From: Bog-756 sp963778165
Lineage (GTDB): Bacteria > Actinomycetota > Acidimicrobiia > Acidimicrobiales > RAAP-2
Direction of reading: 5' to 3'
DNA length: 64,000 nucleotides
Assembly: GCA_963778165.1 (NCBI GenBank)
Contig: CAVZTE010000002.1
Location: 433,066 to 497,065 of the forward strand
Shown here: one piece after another, positions 19,676 through 30,931 of the stretch
Numbering within the stretch: the stretch's first letter is position 1
Layout of the letters: each line of letters opens with the position of its first letter
Notes under the pieces: generated by a model
What the model was told of the DNA's origin: nothing
Databases searched by the model: none
The model's input: only the letters and a program-made list of their open reading frames with translations
Program-made: the position numbers and the translations under genes

Positions 19676-20816
19676 AGATCTCAAGGTGACGGTGGTGAGC
19701 CCGTACCCGTTCCATATGGTGGATCAGGCTCATCAACTCCATGACGCGGGGTTCTCGAGCGCATGGTCACAGCCGTTCCGCGAAGTCGCGTCGGACTGCC
19801 CCCGGGGCTGGTTGTCAACCGACTGCGGTGGAGCGGCTTCCGACGGCTAGTTGGCCGCGCCGTGCCGCGGACGGATCCGGTGCTGAATCGAAGGGTAGTC
19901 AGCGACTTCGATCGGTGGGCCCTATCCCGACTTGGTGAACCCTCCGTGGTCAATGGTATGTCCGGCTACGCCACCGAGACGCTCACTCGAGCCTCGACCC
20001 GCGGGGTCACGGTGTTCTGCGATCGGGGGTCGTGGCACATACTCGAGCAAAAGCGTGTCCTTGACGAGGAGGCGGAACGTATAGGTGCCGCGAGAGAACA
20101 CTTTGATCCGTTCATGATCGACCGAGAGTTCCGCGAGTACGATCTCGCAGACAGGATCCTGGTCCCGTCCGAGCCGGCCAGGGAATCGTTCATCCGGCGG
20201 GGTACTGATCCCGCTCGCGTGGTGAAGGTCCCATACGGGGTCGATATCTCCGCGTTCGGTACCGACCGTGGGTCGGCTCCCTGGTGCTGTGGTGTCCGTG
20301 GCCACAGTGGGACTCCAGAAGGGCCACCACGAGTTGCTGCAAGCCTTCGACATATTGCATACGCAGACGGCGAGCCTCACGTTGGTCGGCTCGATCACGC
20401 CCGGATGGGACAAGCGGCTTCAATTGAACCGTCCCGGGGTCCGGGCGACAGGCCCGGTCAGCCGGGGCAAAGTGATCGAGGAGCTTCAGCGTGCGTCGGT
20501 CTTCGTTCTGGCCTCCGTCCATGATGGCTTCGGGCTTGTGCTGGCCCAGGCCATGGCGTGTGGCCTCCCCGTCATCGCTACAGAAGCCACCGGCATTCGG
20601 GAGCTGATCACCGATGGGGTGGAGGGGATTGTGGTCTCTGCTCCGCCGGATGCATTGGAGCTCGCCGAAGCGATGGACTACCTGTTGTCCGACGGCGATC
20701 GGGCCGCGGCCATGGGAGCGGCCGGCCGGCGCAGAATGGAGTCCTTTGGTGGGTGGGATCGCTATGGCCGACAACTGGTGACGGCATTCCGTGAGGGACG
20801 GCACGAATCCCGATGA
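19662..20816 (+). CDS. GT4-type glycosyltransferase with altered EX7E motif
   Basis: GT-B fold glycosyltransferase of the exopolysaccharide locus. The N-terminal domain begins KVTVVSPYPFHMVDQAHQLH. The middle contains DRILVPSEPARESFI and the C-terminal donor domain has VATVGLQKGHHELLQAFDIL and ASVHDGFGLVLAQAMACG. The canonical E-x7-E pair is replaced by D and Q here, which is unusual and could reduce or change activity. Frame changes lie near 19750 and 20275. It overlaps the flippase end and the next glycosyltransferase start by four bases, so it is part of an operon. Acceptor and donor sugars are unknown. Confidence 0.85.
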
Positions 20817-21977
20817 CTCGGGCACGCCTTGGGATTGTGGTCACCCACCCCATCCAGTACCAGGTTCCACTCTTTCGCTACCTGGCCTCCCAGTCGTCGG
20901 TGGATCCGCTGGTGTTCTTCTTGTCAGAGCACGGTCTTAGTGAGTCGTTCGATCACGGATTCGGGAGGGCGGTCCAGTTCGATGTGTCGTTGTTGGGTGG
21001 GTACGAGCACCGGATCGTTCCTAACCGCAGCCCCAGGCCGGGCGTAGGAACTCCGTGGGCTTGGTAAATCCGTCACTCCCAGCGCTCATACGCCGCTCAC
21101 ATGTCGATGTCCTCTTGATGCACGGGTACGACAGGATCTCCCTGTGGCTGGCCTTCGCCACCGCGGCCACTTCTGGCATCCCCTATCTTCTGAGAGGTGA
21201 GTCCCGACCGGATAAACCGGGGGCCAACGGCGCAAAACTGATGGCGAAGCGGGCACTAATCCGGCCTCTTGTGCGGAAGGCTGGTGCATGCCTGGCCATT
21301 GGAGAGGAGAACCGCGAATTCTATCGCTTGTACGGAGCCGCCCCAGATCGCATCTTTTTCGCTCCCTACTCGGTCGACACCGATCGTTTCGAAGTAGCTG
21401 GCGCCGCCGGCCGCCACCAGCGTACGACCATGTTGCGGTCCCTAGGCTTGGACCCCGACCTTCCACTCGTCTTGTTCGCAGCAAAACTCCAGCCGTGGAA
21501 ACGCCCGCTTGATGTGGTGATGGCCATCGATCGACTGGAGCAATCGGCGAACCTCATTGTGATCGGGACGGTCCGCTCCGACAGGACCTGGACAGATCGG
21601 CGGCGGTGCGTCCATGGATGCGGACGCTCGGATTTGTGAATCAGAGCGAAATAGCGGAGTGGTATGGCGCTGCCGACCTGTTCGTACTTCCATCTGACCG
21701 TGAGCCGTGGGGTCTGGCTGTCAACGAGGCGATGGCAGCCGGGGCGGTGCCCATCGTGTCCGACGCCGTCGGTTGTGCCCCTGACCTGGTCACTCCTGAT
21801 GTGGGCTGGACGTACGCCGCCGGCGATGTGGGCGGGCTGGCCAGGGCCATTGTTGAGGCCTGCCGTCCAGGCGCCCTGACCGATCGACGCGCCGCATCAA
21901 AGAGACGTTCGGCGGAGTACGGGATCTCTGCAACGGCCCACGGCATCGAGTCAGCAGTGAACAGGGTGTTGCGGTGA
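20813..21977 (+). CDS. GT4-family glycosyltransferase
   Basis: Starts RLGIVVTHPIQYQVPLFRYL, typical of a group of exopolysaccharide GT4 enzymes. The donor domain has VLFAAKLQPWKRPLDVVMAI and the intact E-x7-E motif in SDREPWGLAVNEAMAAG. It is split by a missing G in the run 21057-21059 (restoring WGLVNPSLPAL) and by another change near 21600. The ATG overlaps the preceding stop by four bases, indicating coupling. It ends convergently with the polymerase-like gene at 22102. Confidence 0.88.
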
Positions 21978-22101
21978 TAATTATCTGTCGGGACGTTCGT
22001 AAAGCCTTCGCCCGGGGTCCGTGGGGTCGGGCACTGTGTCGGTGGGGCCTTGGCCACGTATTCTCGCAGGCCATCTCGTACCAGACACCACCACTTTCGC
22101 C

Positions 22102-23504
22102 CTATCTCGAATGCTCACTTCCCGTGGCGAGGCCGATCATCCCGTGATCACTGGCGTTCGGTCGCCCGTAGGTATTTTGGACCGCCCGCTTGATGAGGAA
22201 GACGGGCACCAAGAGAGCAACCAAGAACAAATTCCTCGGGCCGTGGTGGTGTACGAATCCCAGGACCCTTCATAGTCGAGTACGGAGTACAGCACTCCTA
22301 GTGAGATCAGCATCCGGGCCGGGCCGGCGCCACGGCGGAGCCAGCGATCCAACTGGCGAATCCCAATCCCAGTACAAGGGCGGCGAACATCAGGCCGATT
22401 GGTCCTAACATCGGTGTCAATCCACCGAGCTGAGAGGCAGGATGTCGAGATAGATGCCGGAGCTCGTCTGAAGTTAGGTATTGGGCAGGTTCTCTTCCAC
22501 ATAGAGCTTGTCGCTTCGGTTCTCGATGTTCGACTGGTCCTTGGTTGGCTCGAGAAAGCTTGGTATCGCCAAAAGCAGATCATTCTTCAATGGGGTGATC
22601 CCCACAGGCGCTGACCCATTGTCGAGGGCCTGAAGGGACATGGCGCCGTAACTGTCTCCATCCACCCGGTACCCGAAGGTGTAGGCCAATTCCTCCCCGG
22701 TCGACACGGAAAACAGGTGGGTCATGCCGGTCGTGATAAACGACAGCCGCACAGGATGCCCCTTAACTTTGGGCATACCTTCCTTCGGCTCCCCGGGCCG
22801 CGGTGATCGCCCAGCCGAAGAGCGCCAGGAGCACGAGCCCGACGACGACGTGGTTTCGTTTGAGCCTCGTTCCCATCCTCGACAGTGCATAGATGAGCAT
22901 CAAAGCCCCGGTAATGATGAGCAGCCGCTCTGCTACCAGGGCGAGAACCGCCGATTGGGCGACGAGCACCGGGACGGTCCACCGGTCGCCGAACCGCATT
23001 ACGAAACCGAACCCTGACAGGACAATCCCCAGGACAAAGAACCGCTTGTCAGGCCTACAGTGGCCCCCACACTCCCTCCGCCTGTCAGGCCACCTCCTGA
23101 ATGGAACCCCTGACCGCCGAGTGTGAGGATCAACAGGGGCGCGGTGATAAGGAACATGAGCCGATAGTCGAAAACTTGCCTTGTGAGAGCAGCGTCTGGT
23201 CTGCCCGCTACCGAGACTGGTCCCTGCCGAGGGCCGACGGCCCATACATAGGCAATGGTGAAGACCAGGATGGCGATGCTGATCAACAAGACGAACTGGC
23301 CGACGTACTTTGCTTCGAACAGGGACCGGTACGCGTCTTGGCTCGAAAATAGCTTATGAAAACCTCGCTGACGCCGTGGTAAAGCACCGCCATCAGAATG
23401 AAGATTGCACCAAGGTGGGAGTACCAGGTGTGGCCGAGCCTATGGAACAAAAGGACCAAAGCGGCTAGTTGGATTAGCAAGCCCAGAATGACGAGGACCG
23501 ACAT
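22102..23504 (-). CDS. Wzy-like polysaccharide polymerase (O-antigen polymerase type membrane protein), frameshifted
   Basis: A very hydrophobic protein starting MSVLVILGLLIQLAALVLLF. It continues through LLISIAILVFTIAYVWAVGP, FDYRLMFLITAPLLILTLGG, VVGLVLLALFGWAITAARG, an extracytoplasmic loop near LLLAIPSFLEPTKDQS, LGPIGLMFAALVLGLGFASW and a last helix LFLVALLVPVFLIKRAVQN. About ten to twelve membrane helices with one large periplasm-side loop fit Wzy polymerases and related ligases. At least five frame changes are required. It lies in a flippase-glycosyltransferase cluster but on the opposite strand. Sequence conservation in Wzy is low, so the assignment rests on topology and context. Confidence 0.65.
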
Positions 23505-23977
23505 GGAAAACGGGACTTAACGCCTAGTGGTGATATCGAGTTGGCAACCCGGCAACATGAACATTGAACCTTGGCCACCCTCGATCGGTGAATATCTCCG
23601 GACGACCACCCGACAAAATCCTCAAACCCGCCTCCCAGCGAAGGAATGCTATGGAGATAATGACCCAGCGCCAAATTCCATCGACGATGGCGTCAGTGGC
23701 CAAATGGCAGCCGCAGCCAGCGTACTGGAGTACATAGAGAAGAGCCAGTGAGATAGCACAGGTCCGGCGCCCAGCGGGTGGCAGCGAATATGACTACCGC
23801 CGATCGTGGCCGGGTCTCCCTCAGGGCGCCCTGCCATAGAGCGTTCCCACAGTCCCGCCTCCGCACCCTTCTCGAGCGACCAGCCCTTTGAGCCTGCAGG
23901 CTCGGGTAACATCTGGTGGCGCTCATTGGCACCGCGAAGATCCTGTGTCGATCGGAACACGAAGGGCTCGATGCAAC
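23505..23977. other. Intergenic region without a recognisable gene
   Basis: This is the space between the divergent polymerase-like gene and the CgeB-like glycosyltransferase. GC is visibly lower than elsewhere. Short open frames exist on both strands but none shows a family motif, a ribosome site and steady codon use together. It presumably holds the two divergent promoters. Confidence 0.5.
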
Positions 23978-25052
23978 ATGGCGATACCACGAGTTGGCAT
24001 CATCGGCCCCCTGTACCCCGACTCCTTTGCCGATAACCTCTTTTCAGGTTTCGAGAACCTGGGGTACCCCGTAACCCACCTGGGCGAGTCGTTGCCCAAT
24101 CTTCGAAACCAATACCTCAATGCGGGTGTAGAGGTGGCCGCCAAATCTGCGGCCGTCGAGACCGGGCTGCAGAGGCGACTCGTTCGCCAAGCAGCCAAAG
24201 ATGAGCCCGACTTGATTGTGTCGGTGCAAGGCGGCCTTCTCCCCTCTACCGTTCGGGCACTCAAAGGAGGAGGTGCGGCTGTCGTCCTTTGGTTCCCGGA
24301 TCATGTCGGGACTATGGGTCGCCAATTGATGTTTGCAGCCGGTTACGACCATCTGTTCTTCAAAGAGCAGCACCTGGTTGATCGCAGTCGTAAAATGCTG
24401 GATCTCCCCGCCCACTATTTGCCGGAAGCATGCAATCCGCTCTGGCATCGGCCCGAAGGGACCGCGCCCTCTGGATCTGTCCTCGGAGCTAGTCGTAGCC
24501 GGTAACATGTATCCCTATCGAACGGTACTCCTCGAACGTCTGCAGCACGATGGCGTTCGGTTGGCTCTGTTCGGTCCAGGGTTCCCGCGTTGGGCACCGG
24601 TAAGCACCGAGTTGAGGCGAGCTCATTCCGGCACGTATCTCGCCCGAAAAGACAAGGCGTCGGCCTTCAGGTCGGGGTTGGCGGTGCTGAACACCCTCAG
24701 TCCGGCTGAGTACTCCAGTGCCAATTGCCGTCTCTTTGAGGCTTGCGGATCGGGGGCAACGGTAATCACTGAAGCTCGCCCTGACGTAGATGATCTATTT
24801 GAAAACGGCAAAGAACTATTGGTCTACAACTCCTACGAGGAACTGCTCGAGTGCATCGAGTGGGTGAAGAGGAACGAGGCGGAGGCGCGTGAAATGGGGG
24901 ACCGAGCGGCGATTCGGGCCCACCGGGAGTATTCCTATGAAGTTCGGCTCCGCCAGATGATTGATGTTTGCGGTTTTCCCTTGCCCACCGACAACGACGT
25001 GGATCTGTCACACGACCGTCCGATCAAGGCTCCTCAGTCCACTCAGCGGTAG
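23978..25052 (+). CDS. CgeB-like glycosyltransferase (GT4-related)
   Basis: Begins IPRVGIIGPLYPDSFADNLF and follows the CgeB/Glyco_trans_1_2 pattern: an N-terminal domain with DLIVSVQGGLLPSTVRAL and VLWFPDHVGTMGRQ, and a C-terminal part with LSPAEYSSANCRLFEACGSG, VITEARPDVDDLFE and the closing YNSYEELLECIEWV. Enzymes of this group transfer sugars to spore, capsule or maltose-type glycans. One frame change near 24470 interrupts it. It starts at the second of two adjacent ATGs (23978). Its end overlaps the convergent gene on the other strand by ten bases. Confidence 0.82.
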
Positions 25053-26124
25053 ATACCTGAGCCTATTCCCGGACACCGGGGAGAGGTCCGGTTGCCTGTC
25101 GTCATGGACGACGCTCCGCTCCGGCAAGAGCGGGTGTAGACGTCAGAGTATTGGTGTGCCACGGTATCAGCGCGGAAGCGATCAGCGTTACGTCGGCCCT
25201 TTTCGCTTAGCTGCCGGGCTACATCAGGTGAGTGCAAGAGCTGTTGGAGAGCCGTTCGTATCTCACCCTCGTCCGCGGATCGACCAACAGGGCTCCGTCG
25301 CCTGCGGTGTCGTTCATGGGCGGCATATTCGACGTGATGACCGGAAGCCCAATTGCCTGGGCTTCGACGATCGGGAGCCCAAAACCCTCGTAGGTCGATG
25401 CGAACACCAGAACGTCGCTTTGACGGTATTCCGCAATCAACTCCTCAGTCGAGAGTTGCTCGGTCGAGCTCCAGGCAAGATCAAGTGAGTCCAAAAGGCC
25501 TCGCTGGGCATTGCTCAGCGGACCAATGATTCGGAGATGCAGAGGGAGGCTCGAAGACGCCCCGGCGACACGCTCGAGGTTCTTGTTGACGGTGGTTCCA
25601 ACCTGAAGCACCTGCAGCGTAGATGTGGCCCCCCGCGGGGGCCTGTAGTTACCCGCAAACTCGGCATCGACGCAGTCGGGGATGACCTCGACCTTGCCGG
25701 CAGCCGACGGGAATTCACGTACAAGGTTCCTCTTCGTCTCGTCAGAGATAGCGGTCACCCGAGGAGCCCATCGGAGTGGGAGCGAGTACCAGAACAGCGA
25801 GAACACGAATTTGCGTGCACCTTTAAGGCGGGGCAGCGAGACCAAGTCGTGAATGGTCAAGACACACCGCCGTCGTGGAACGGCCAAGGAGCAGTAGTAA
25901 ATGTCTCCGGTCACGTGAATGAGATCGGCGCGTAATCGGGCGGTGAAGGCGAGATTGCGAAGGCATCGGAGAATGCCTCGACTGTGACAAGGGACCTGCA
26001 CGATGGAGACCTCGAAGTGCTCCGATAGTAGGGGAACGAGGCTTTCGAACAAACGCTCAATGCTGTAGTAGCCAGATGCCTCTTTGCGCATGAGGAGGAC
26101 TAGTTTCGGGTGCTTCGTTTTCAC
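25043..26124 (-). CDS. GT4-family glycosyltransferase
   Basis: GT-B enzyme. The N-terminal half contains VLTIHDLVSLPRLKGARKFV and RVTAISDETKRNLVREFP. The donor-binding half has VLQVGTTVNKNLERVAGASS and an intact E-x7-E in ASTYEGFGLPIVEAQAIGLP followed by DGALLVDP. This resembles mannosyltransferases of the GT4 group, but specificity cannot be read. A frame change near 25235 separates the last 60 residues (LSEKGRRNADRFRADTVAHQ). It overlaps the upstream GT4 gene by four bases (ATGA), so both are one operon transcribed leftward. Confidence 0.88.
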
Positions 26125-27371
26125 AATGACTTGCTGGAGGAAGCTGTCTGGAACATCGATCGATTGGCGTCCACGCCACTGGGGTCACTGAGGACTTCCC
26201 GAGCGACCTCGCGGGCCGCCGCCCGCATACGCTCCTGCGCGGGCACGCCCAACGACAGGAAGTGTTCGATCTTGTCAGCAAGGGCCCGAGCGTCGGCTGG
26301 ATCACACAACCAACCTGCTCCTGACGGCTCGATCTGATGCCAAGGTGTGTCGTCGCCCACGATGACCGGGGTGCCGGCGGCGAGCGACTCCAGCACGACG
26401 TGCCCAAAATTTTCCCCGAGGGTCGGGAGAACGAACAGATCGAAGCCATTGAGAAAGCTGAGCACCTCGTCGCCAGGGATCGGTCCCAGGTAGGTGACCG
26501 TTCGTGGGTCGGGCAGGTCATTGATCAACCCTTGGCACTCGCCCCAATACGCCGGGTCCTCTACAGGCCCGGCTATGAAGAGTTGGGCACTGCCCCGCAC
26601 AAAACGCATCGCTTCGATCAGTGTGGCAACATTCTTCTTTCGGACGATCCTGGACAAGAAAACCAACGATGTTCCTTGCCCATCGGACCCCGATTGCCTG
26701 TGGCTCGGGTCCAGCCCTTCGCCGGAGAGACCAGCTCGAAGGTCGATGGCGACATGAACCTTCGCCTTCGAGCCGAACACACGCTCGATGTCTGCCTTCT
26801 CCCGGTCAGTTGACGCGTGCCAGGCAACCGCATTGTGGAGATTCAGAAGGCGGAACGTGGTGATAAATACCCGTTTCTTCTGGCGTTTCAAGGCCAGAGC
26901 TCCAGGTGATAGCTCACCACGCGGGGCCAGCACGATGGGGATGTCCCGGAACAATGTGCGTGTAACAAGGAGGGGCAGGATCCCAAACCGATAGTCGAGC
27001 AGGCTGTTTAGGTAGATGACTTCCGGATTGGACTCTCTAAACAGTCTGGCCACTGTGGTCGGGGTCATGTGACGCCTGAGCCCGTACCAGACCAGCGCTC
27101 GGCCGAACACGCTCCACCGGCCCGGCGTGACTGTCAGCATCGGACCCGGGGCCGAGGCGTCCGTTGCCGACGTCACGACGAAGAAGGAAAACTCATCAGC
27201 GAGGGCTTCCACGAGGGCATGCAGACTGCGAGCGGGGCCACCCGCAAGAAACGCAGGAGGGTACGAGGGAGCCATCACGGTGATCCTTGGCTTCACCGAG
27301 GCCTCGAAGGCGATCGGTTGCGCAACCGGGTCTCGAAAACTACCGCTCTGCTGATCTGCGCTTGATGCCAC
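26121..27371 (-). CDS. GT4-family glycosyltransferase
   Basis: A 416-residue intact GT-B enzyme. The N-terminal domain has PSYPPAFLAGGPARSLHALV. The linker carries LAPRGELSPGALALKRQKKR, a signature of WcaI/GumH-like transferases. The donor domain contains LVFLSRIVRKKNVATLIEAM and E-x7-E in LPTLGENFGHVVLESLAAG, then IGDDTPWHQIEPSGAGW-like residues. The first gene of a leftward two-gene unit with the next GT4, it is coupled through a four-base overlap. It likely acts on lipid-linked intermediates at the inner face of the membrane. Confidence 0.93.
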   Translation of the reverse strand: MASSADQQSGSFRDPVAQPIAFEASVKPRITVMAPSYPPAFLAGGPARSLHALVEALADEFSFFVVTSATDASAPGPMLTVTPGRWSVFGRALVWYGLRRHMTPTTVARLFRESNPEVIYLNSLLDYRFGILPLLVTRTLFRDIPIVLAPRGELSPGALALKRQKKRVFITTFRLLNLHNAVAWHASTDREKADIERVFGSKAKVHVAIDLRAGLSGEGLDPSHRQSGSDGQGTSLVFLSRIVRKKNVATLIEAMRFVRGSAQLFIAGPVEDPAYWGECQGLINDLPDPRTVTYLGPIPGDEVLSFLNGFDLFVLPTLGENFGHVVLESLAAGTPVIVGDDTPWHQIEPSGAGWLCDPADARALADKIEHFLSLGVPAQERMRAAAREVAREVLSDPSGVDANRSMFQTASSSKSL

Positions 27372-27693
27372 GAATACATCTTAGATTTGTCCACGTCGGG
27401 AGAGCCTCGTGCCCACCGGTTCGCTTTGATTGATCACACCTGTCCGACCCAGGCCCCTTCACCGACTCTCGACAAAAGTGGCACATGACGATGCCCAGGG
27501 CGTTCACCGTGGCGAGTAGTGGGGCTCATGATAGAGCCGCCCCGATCTCCGCCTTGGGTGGATGGAATGCGTCCTGGCCTTGCCACCGTCGTGAAGTGAC
27601 CGCCGGAACGAGTGGATAGCACGCCGCGTGTCCCTGAGATCGAGATCAGCAGGGCTCCGTCCGCCGAATCACTGGAGATTGTGCGCCGCCCAC
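27372..27693. other. Intergenic region, no gene recognised
   Basis: Lies between two leftward genes (autokinase end and GT4 start). Short frames are present but lack family motifs or ribosome sites. It should contain the promoter of the leftward glycosyltransferase pair and the terminator of the autokinase transcript; neither is clear by eye. Confidence 0.45.
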
Positions 27694-29519
27694 TTATCGA
27701 ACCGAGTGCGTGGAGTCTCTTTCTGCTTCGGAAAGGTGATCCGCCTCATCGCTTGGCGATTCTTCTGCCTTGGTTAGTTGTTGGATATCTATTGACCCGC
27801 TAACAGCCTGTTCGAGTTCGTTGAGAGCTATGGGAATCGCTGGCACCGGAATCGCCCGTACGCCGTAGCCGTGGCCGTAGGCGCTCCCCCGTTGCCGTTG
27901 CCGTTTGCCGTTGCCGTTGCCGTTGCCGTTTACGACAACGTGGGCACTGTGCTGGTTTCGCCGGCTCTTCCCGGTCGAAGTGTCGCCGGCTTTTACCCGA
28001 TTACTGACCGCGTACCGCTTGCCACCCCCGTACCGGTAGCCGTTTCGGCGCCCCGACGGCGTTGCGACTTCGTTCAGCGCTACCCCGATGATGCTGGCCC
28101 GCACGAGTGACAGGATCTCCGTGGCTCGGCGGAGGTCCTTGCGCAGCGTGCGCCCGAAGGCCACTACCAACAAGGTGACGTCGACCACTTGGGCCAGGAT
28201 TACTGCGTCAGTGAACAGGAGCACGGGAGGGCTGTCGAGGAGGACGATGTCGAATGTTTGGCGCAGTTGGTCGAACACGTCGGCCAGCCGCTCGTTGCCC
28301 AGTACGGCCGTTGGATCCGTCGGCCGCTCGCCGGCAGGCAAAATCGAAAGTCCGTCGACCGCAGGTACGGGCCGGAGCGCTTCGGTGAGCGAGTGCTCGC
28401 CGAGCAGCACCGTGGTCAGACCCACGCGTTCGTCGAACCAAAGTACTGACTGACCCGGGGACGCCGGAGATCGCATGAGACGATGGCCACTCGTTGGCCC
28501 GCTTCAGCCAGTACCACACCCAGGTTGACCACCGTGGTGGTCTTTCCCTCGGCCTCTCCGGGGCTGGTCACAAGGATCACCCGTGCCTCAGTGTCGAGGG
28601 CGGCGAATTGCAGAGAAGTGCGTAACGACCGATAGGCCTCTCCGGCCATCGAATTCGGTTTGGTCATGGTGACGATGAAAGGCCTGTTCCTCCGTGACCT
28701 CACCACCGGGACGGAGGCCAGCACGTGAGCACCGAGCGTGAGCCGCTCCACCTCATCCTTTCGATGGACGGTGCCGTCGAGTTGCTCCACCAACAAAGCC
28801 AATCCGATCCCGAGGAGGAATCCGAGAATGAGACCCAGAAATGCATCGTGTGCCGGTTTCGGTGAGCTCGGCGCACTCGGTGCGGTCGCCGGGGTGATCA
28901 CTGCGACCCCGCCGCCGGTAACCCCAGCTACCTGAAGCTGGGCTAATTGCTCTTTGAGCGTCGTCTCCTGATTGAGGAGTGCAACGACCTCGCCAGATAC
29001 GGCCGTACCCGTCCCGAGGGCAGTGGCCTGGGCATTGATCGTGGCGATCTGCTGGGAGAGTTGCGTTTCGGCCGCGGTGAGATTGCTGTTACTAACCGCC
29101 TGTCGGTAGTTGACGAATGCCGTCGCGTAGGTATTGGCGATCAATGCGGTGCTCTTAGGATTGGGCGCGTTTGCGATTATCGAAATGACATTCGTCTGCC
29201 CCACCTGGGCGGCGATGACATCAGGGGTGCTCCCGAGCTTTCGGGCTACTGCATCTTGTACCGGGGCACTCGTGACCAGCTGCAGCTCAGTAAGCACGTC
29301 AGTCGGAGTGATCTGTGACGCGCTCCCGGAGATCGCCGCGTTCGCCGGGCTGTCCAAGACCTGCGCCGAAGCCGAGTATGTCTTGGCCTGGTGCAGCGAA
29401 TACCCAAGCGAGCCCACCAGGCCCAGCAGGGTAACTCCGATCACCCACCACTTCCGCCGTCGTAGGATGCCGAGGGTGGTTCCGACGGTCGGCGCGTCGC
29501 TGTCGTTGGGGTCAGTCAT
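27694..29519 (-). CDS. Wzz/Wzc-type chain-length regulator fused to BY-kinase (polysaccharide tyrosine autokinase)
   Basis: The N-terminal Wzz domain has a first helix near residues 22-40 (WWVIGVTLLGLVGSLGYSLH), a helical extracytoplasmic part (LTAAETQLSQQIATINAQAT) and a second helix (FLGLILGFLLGIGLALLVEQ). The cytoplasmic BY-kinase shows Walker A SPGEAEGKTTTVVNLG, Walker A' VAIVSCDLRRP and Walker B FDIVLLDSPPVL. The tail is Tyr-rich (NGYRYGGGKRYAV, AYGHGYG), fitting an autophosphorylation cluster, and contains Asn-Gly repeats. One frame change near 28450 falls just after Walker A'. It controls chain length and export of the polysaccharide by cycling phosphorylation. It starts at ATG 29519. 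Confidence 0.92.
27889..27930 (-). repeat. Hexanucleotide repeat in the autokinase tail
   Basis: Copies of CCGTTG (plus strand), one with an extra T, encode an alternating Asn-Gly run in the C-terminal tail. Simple repeats like this are prone to length change without loss of frame when whole units are gained or lost. The extra T would shift frame locally if real. Confidence 0.8.
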
Positions 29520-30155
29520 CCGCTCACGATCTGCTTGGCTCTGGTCAATTGGGCACCGCCGATGACTGCCCTTATGGTCCACCCGACAGTTGCCCAGGGG
29601 TGAGTGTACTAGGCAGGTGCTGATCAGCCCAGGGGATATTTTGGGCGTTTAGGGCCCCGCAGAGGGACACTGCGTGGCCCTAACACCACTGAGAGTAGGC
29701 GCTCGAGGTCAGACCGATTCTGTCCCGTGACTTGGTCCCAAGGAGAGATACACCTCGGGAGAGCGGTTGCCCTCCCTGGGGGAGTCCCAGTCCCGGGGGC
29801 TACCCCTTAGGCCCAGTAGGAGGCGAAGGGCACTCGCCCTGACCGTCTGAGCCTCCGATGCCACGCCGTGGCAGCCACCCAGAGAGCCCTCGGATGTTCT
29901 TGGCCCCGCTGGCCATGCTGGTACGTGTCCGCAGGCGCCAAGGCCTTGGCAGCACCCGGTAGCGGAGAGCCACGGACCCGCCCGCGGAGGAACAGGAAGT
30001 CGCTCAGATGTGAACGGGTCACTGGCTTTGCGCTGAAAACGCGGTCGAGTTGTGTCGCGCCTGAATCACCACTGCGGAACATCCGATGTCCGAAAGCAAC
30101 ACTTCGGATTCGAGCGGCGTTTGACATCTCGGAGGTATACGCCAAACTTTGACGG
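29520..30155. other. Divergent intergenic region without a convincing gene
   Basis: Separates the leftward autokinase from the rightward methyltransferase. A GC-rich segment around 29755-29815 has several runs of G and C that can pair, but no clear terminator with a T-tract. The open frames over 29860-30140 on both strands show no recognisable motif. It probably holds both divergent promoters. Confidence 0.45.
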
Positions 30156-30931
30156 ATGCCATCCTCTCGAATGCGAGCAGCTGTGGGTGTCTTGGCCGTG
30201 GGCGGCAACCAGAACTTCTTGGGCGCCAGGTGGGTTGCTCCGATGGTCCGCCACACCCCTCCGCGGCTGCAACAGAACGTCGCTCTCAAACTCCTGGCCC
30301 TTCTCCGCACTATTTCTATGCGGAGCGAGAAGCTGAGGCAGATCGCAATCGAAGATCTCGGTCTGAACTGGTCGATGACCTGTTGGCGCCGTACCTCGAA
30401 CCCGGAATGCGAGTAATCGACTACGGATGCGGCCCCGGGTTCTTTGCCCATGCCGTCGCACCAGAAGTAGCGGCGGTAGAGGCGGTCGATATCTCGACCG
30501 GTGTGCTCGCCTGCGCCGAGGTATTGAACGGCGCACCGAACATCGAATTTGAAACTCCTTTCGAGTGCGGGCGTCGCACAGAACCGGTCGATCTCGTGTA
30601 TTCCTTTGCCGTCGTGCAGCACCTACCCGACGCGACACTCGTCGACGTTCTCGCCATGCTCCGACGTCGACTACGACCCAACGGAACTCTGCTCCTTCAT
30701 TTCGCGCTGCCGGAAGAGAGCTGGCGCACCGAACAGGAGTGGAGGAGCGACAGAAGTCTCACGGGGAGAGCCAAACTTCGGTTCGGATTGAACTGCTTCG
30801 GGCGCTCCTCGTCTGCGATGACCAGCCGACTCAAACAGGCCGGCTTTGATGACGTCCGGATCGAACCCGTTGCCGGGCGGACCGACGTAGAGGACGACAT
30901 CGCAACACAACAGTTGGCTGTCGCACGCTGA
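30156..30931 (+). CDS. Class I SAM-dependent methyltransferase
   Basis: A Rossmann-fold methyltransferase of about 258 residues. Motif I is RVIDYGCGPGFFAHAV, the acidic end of strand 2 is VEAVDIS, and motif IV-like VDLVYSFAVVQHLPD precedes RRRLRPNGTLLLHF. The N-terminal part is read as VRHTPPRLQQNVALKLLAL and then, after one frame change near 30298, SPHYFYAEREAE. Together these match a group of actinobacterial glycan-locus methyltransferases. Its position within the exopolysaccharide cluster suggests O-methylation of a sugar or glycan end, which could also control chain length, but no substrate can be read from the sequence. Confidence 0.82.

Noticed and set aside
29807..30622. Minus-strand open frame of 271 codons opposite the methyltransferase
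   Set aside because: It covers the methyltransferase antisense, has no motif and lacks a ribosome site. Its non-overlapping part (29807-30150) is also unrecognisable.
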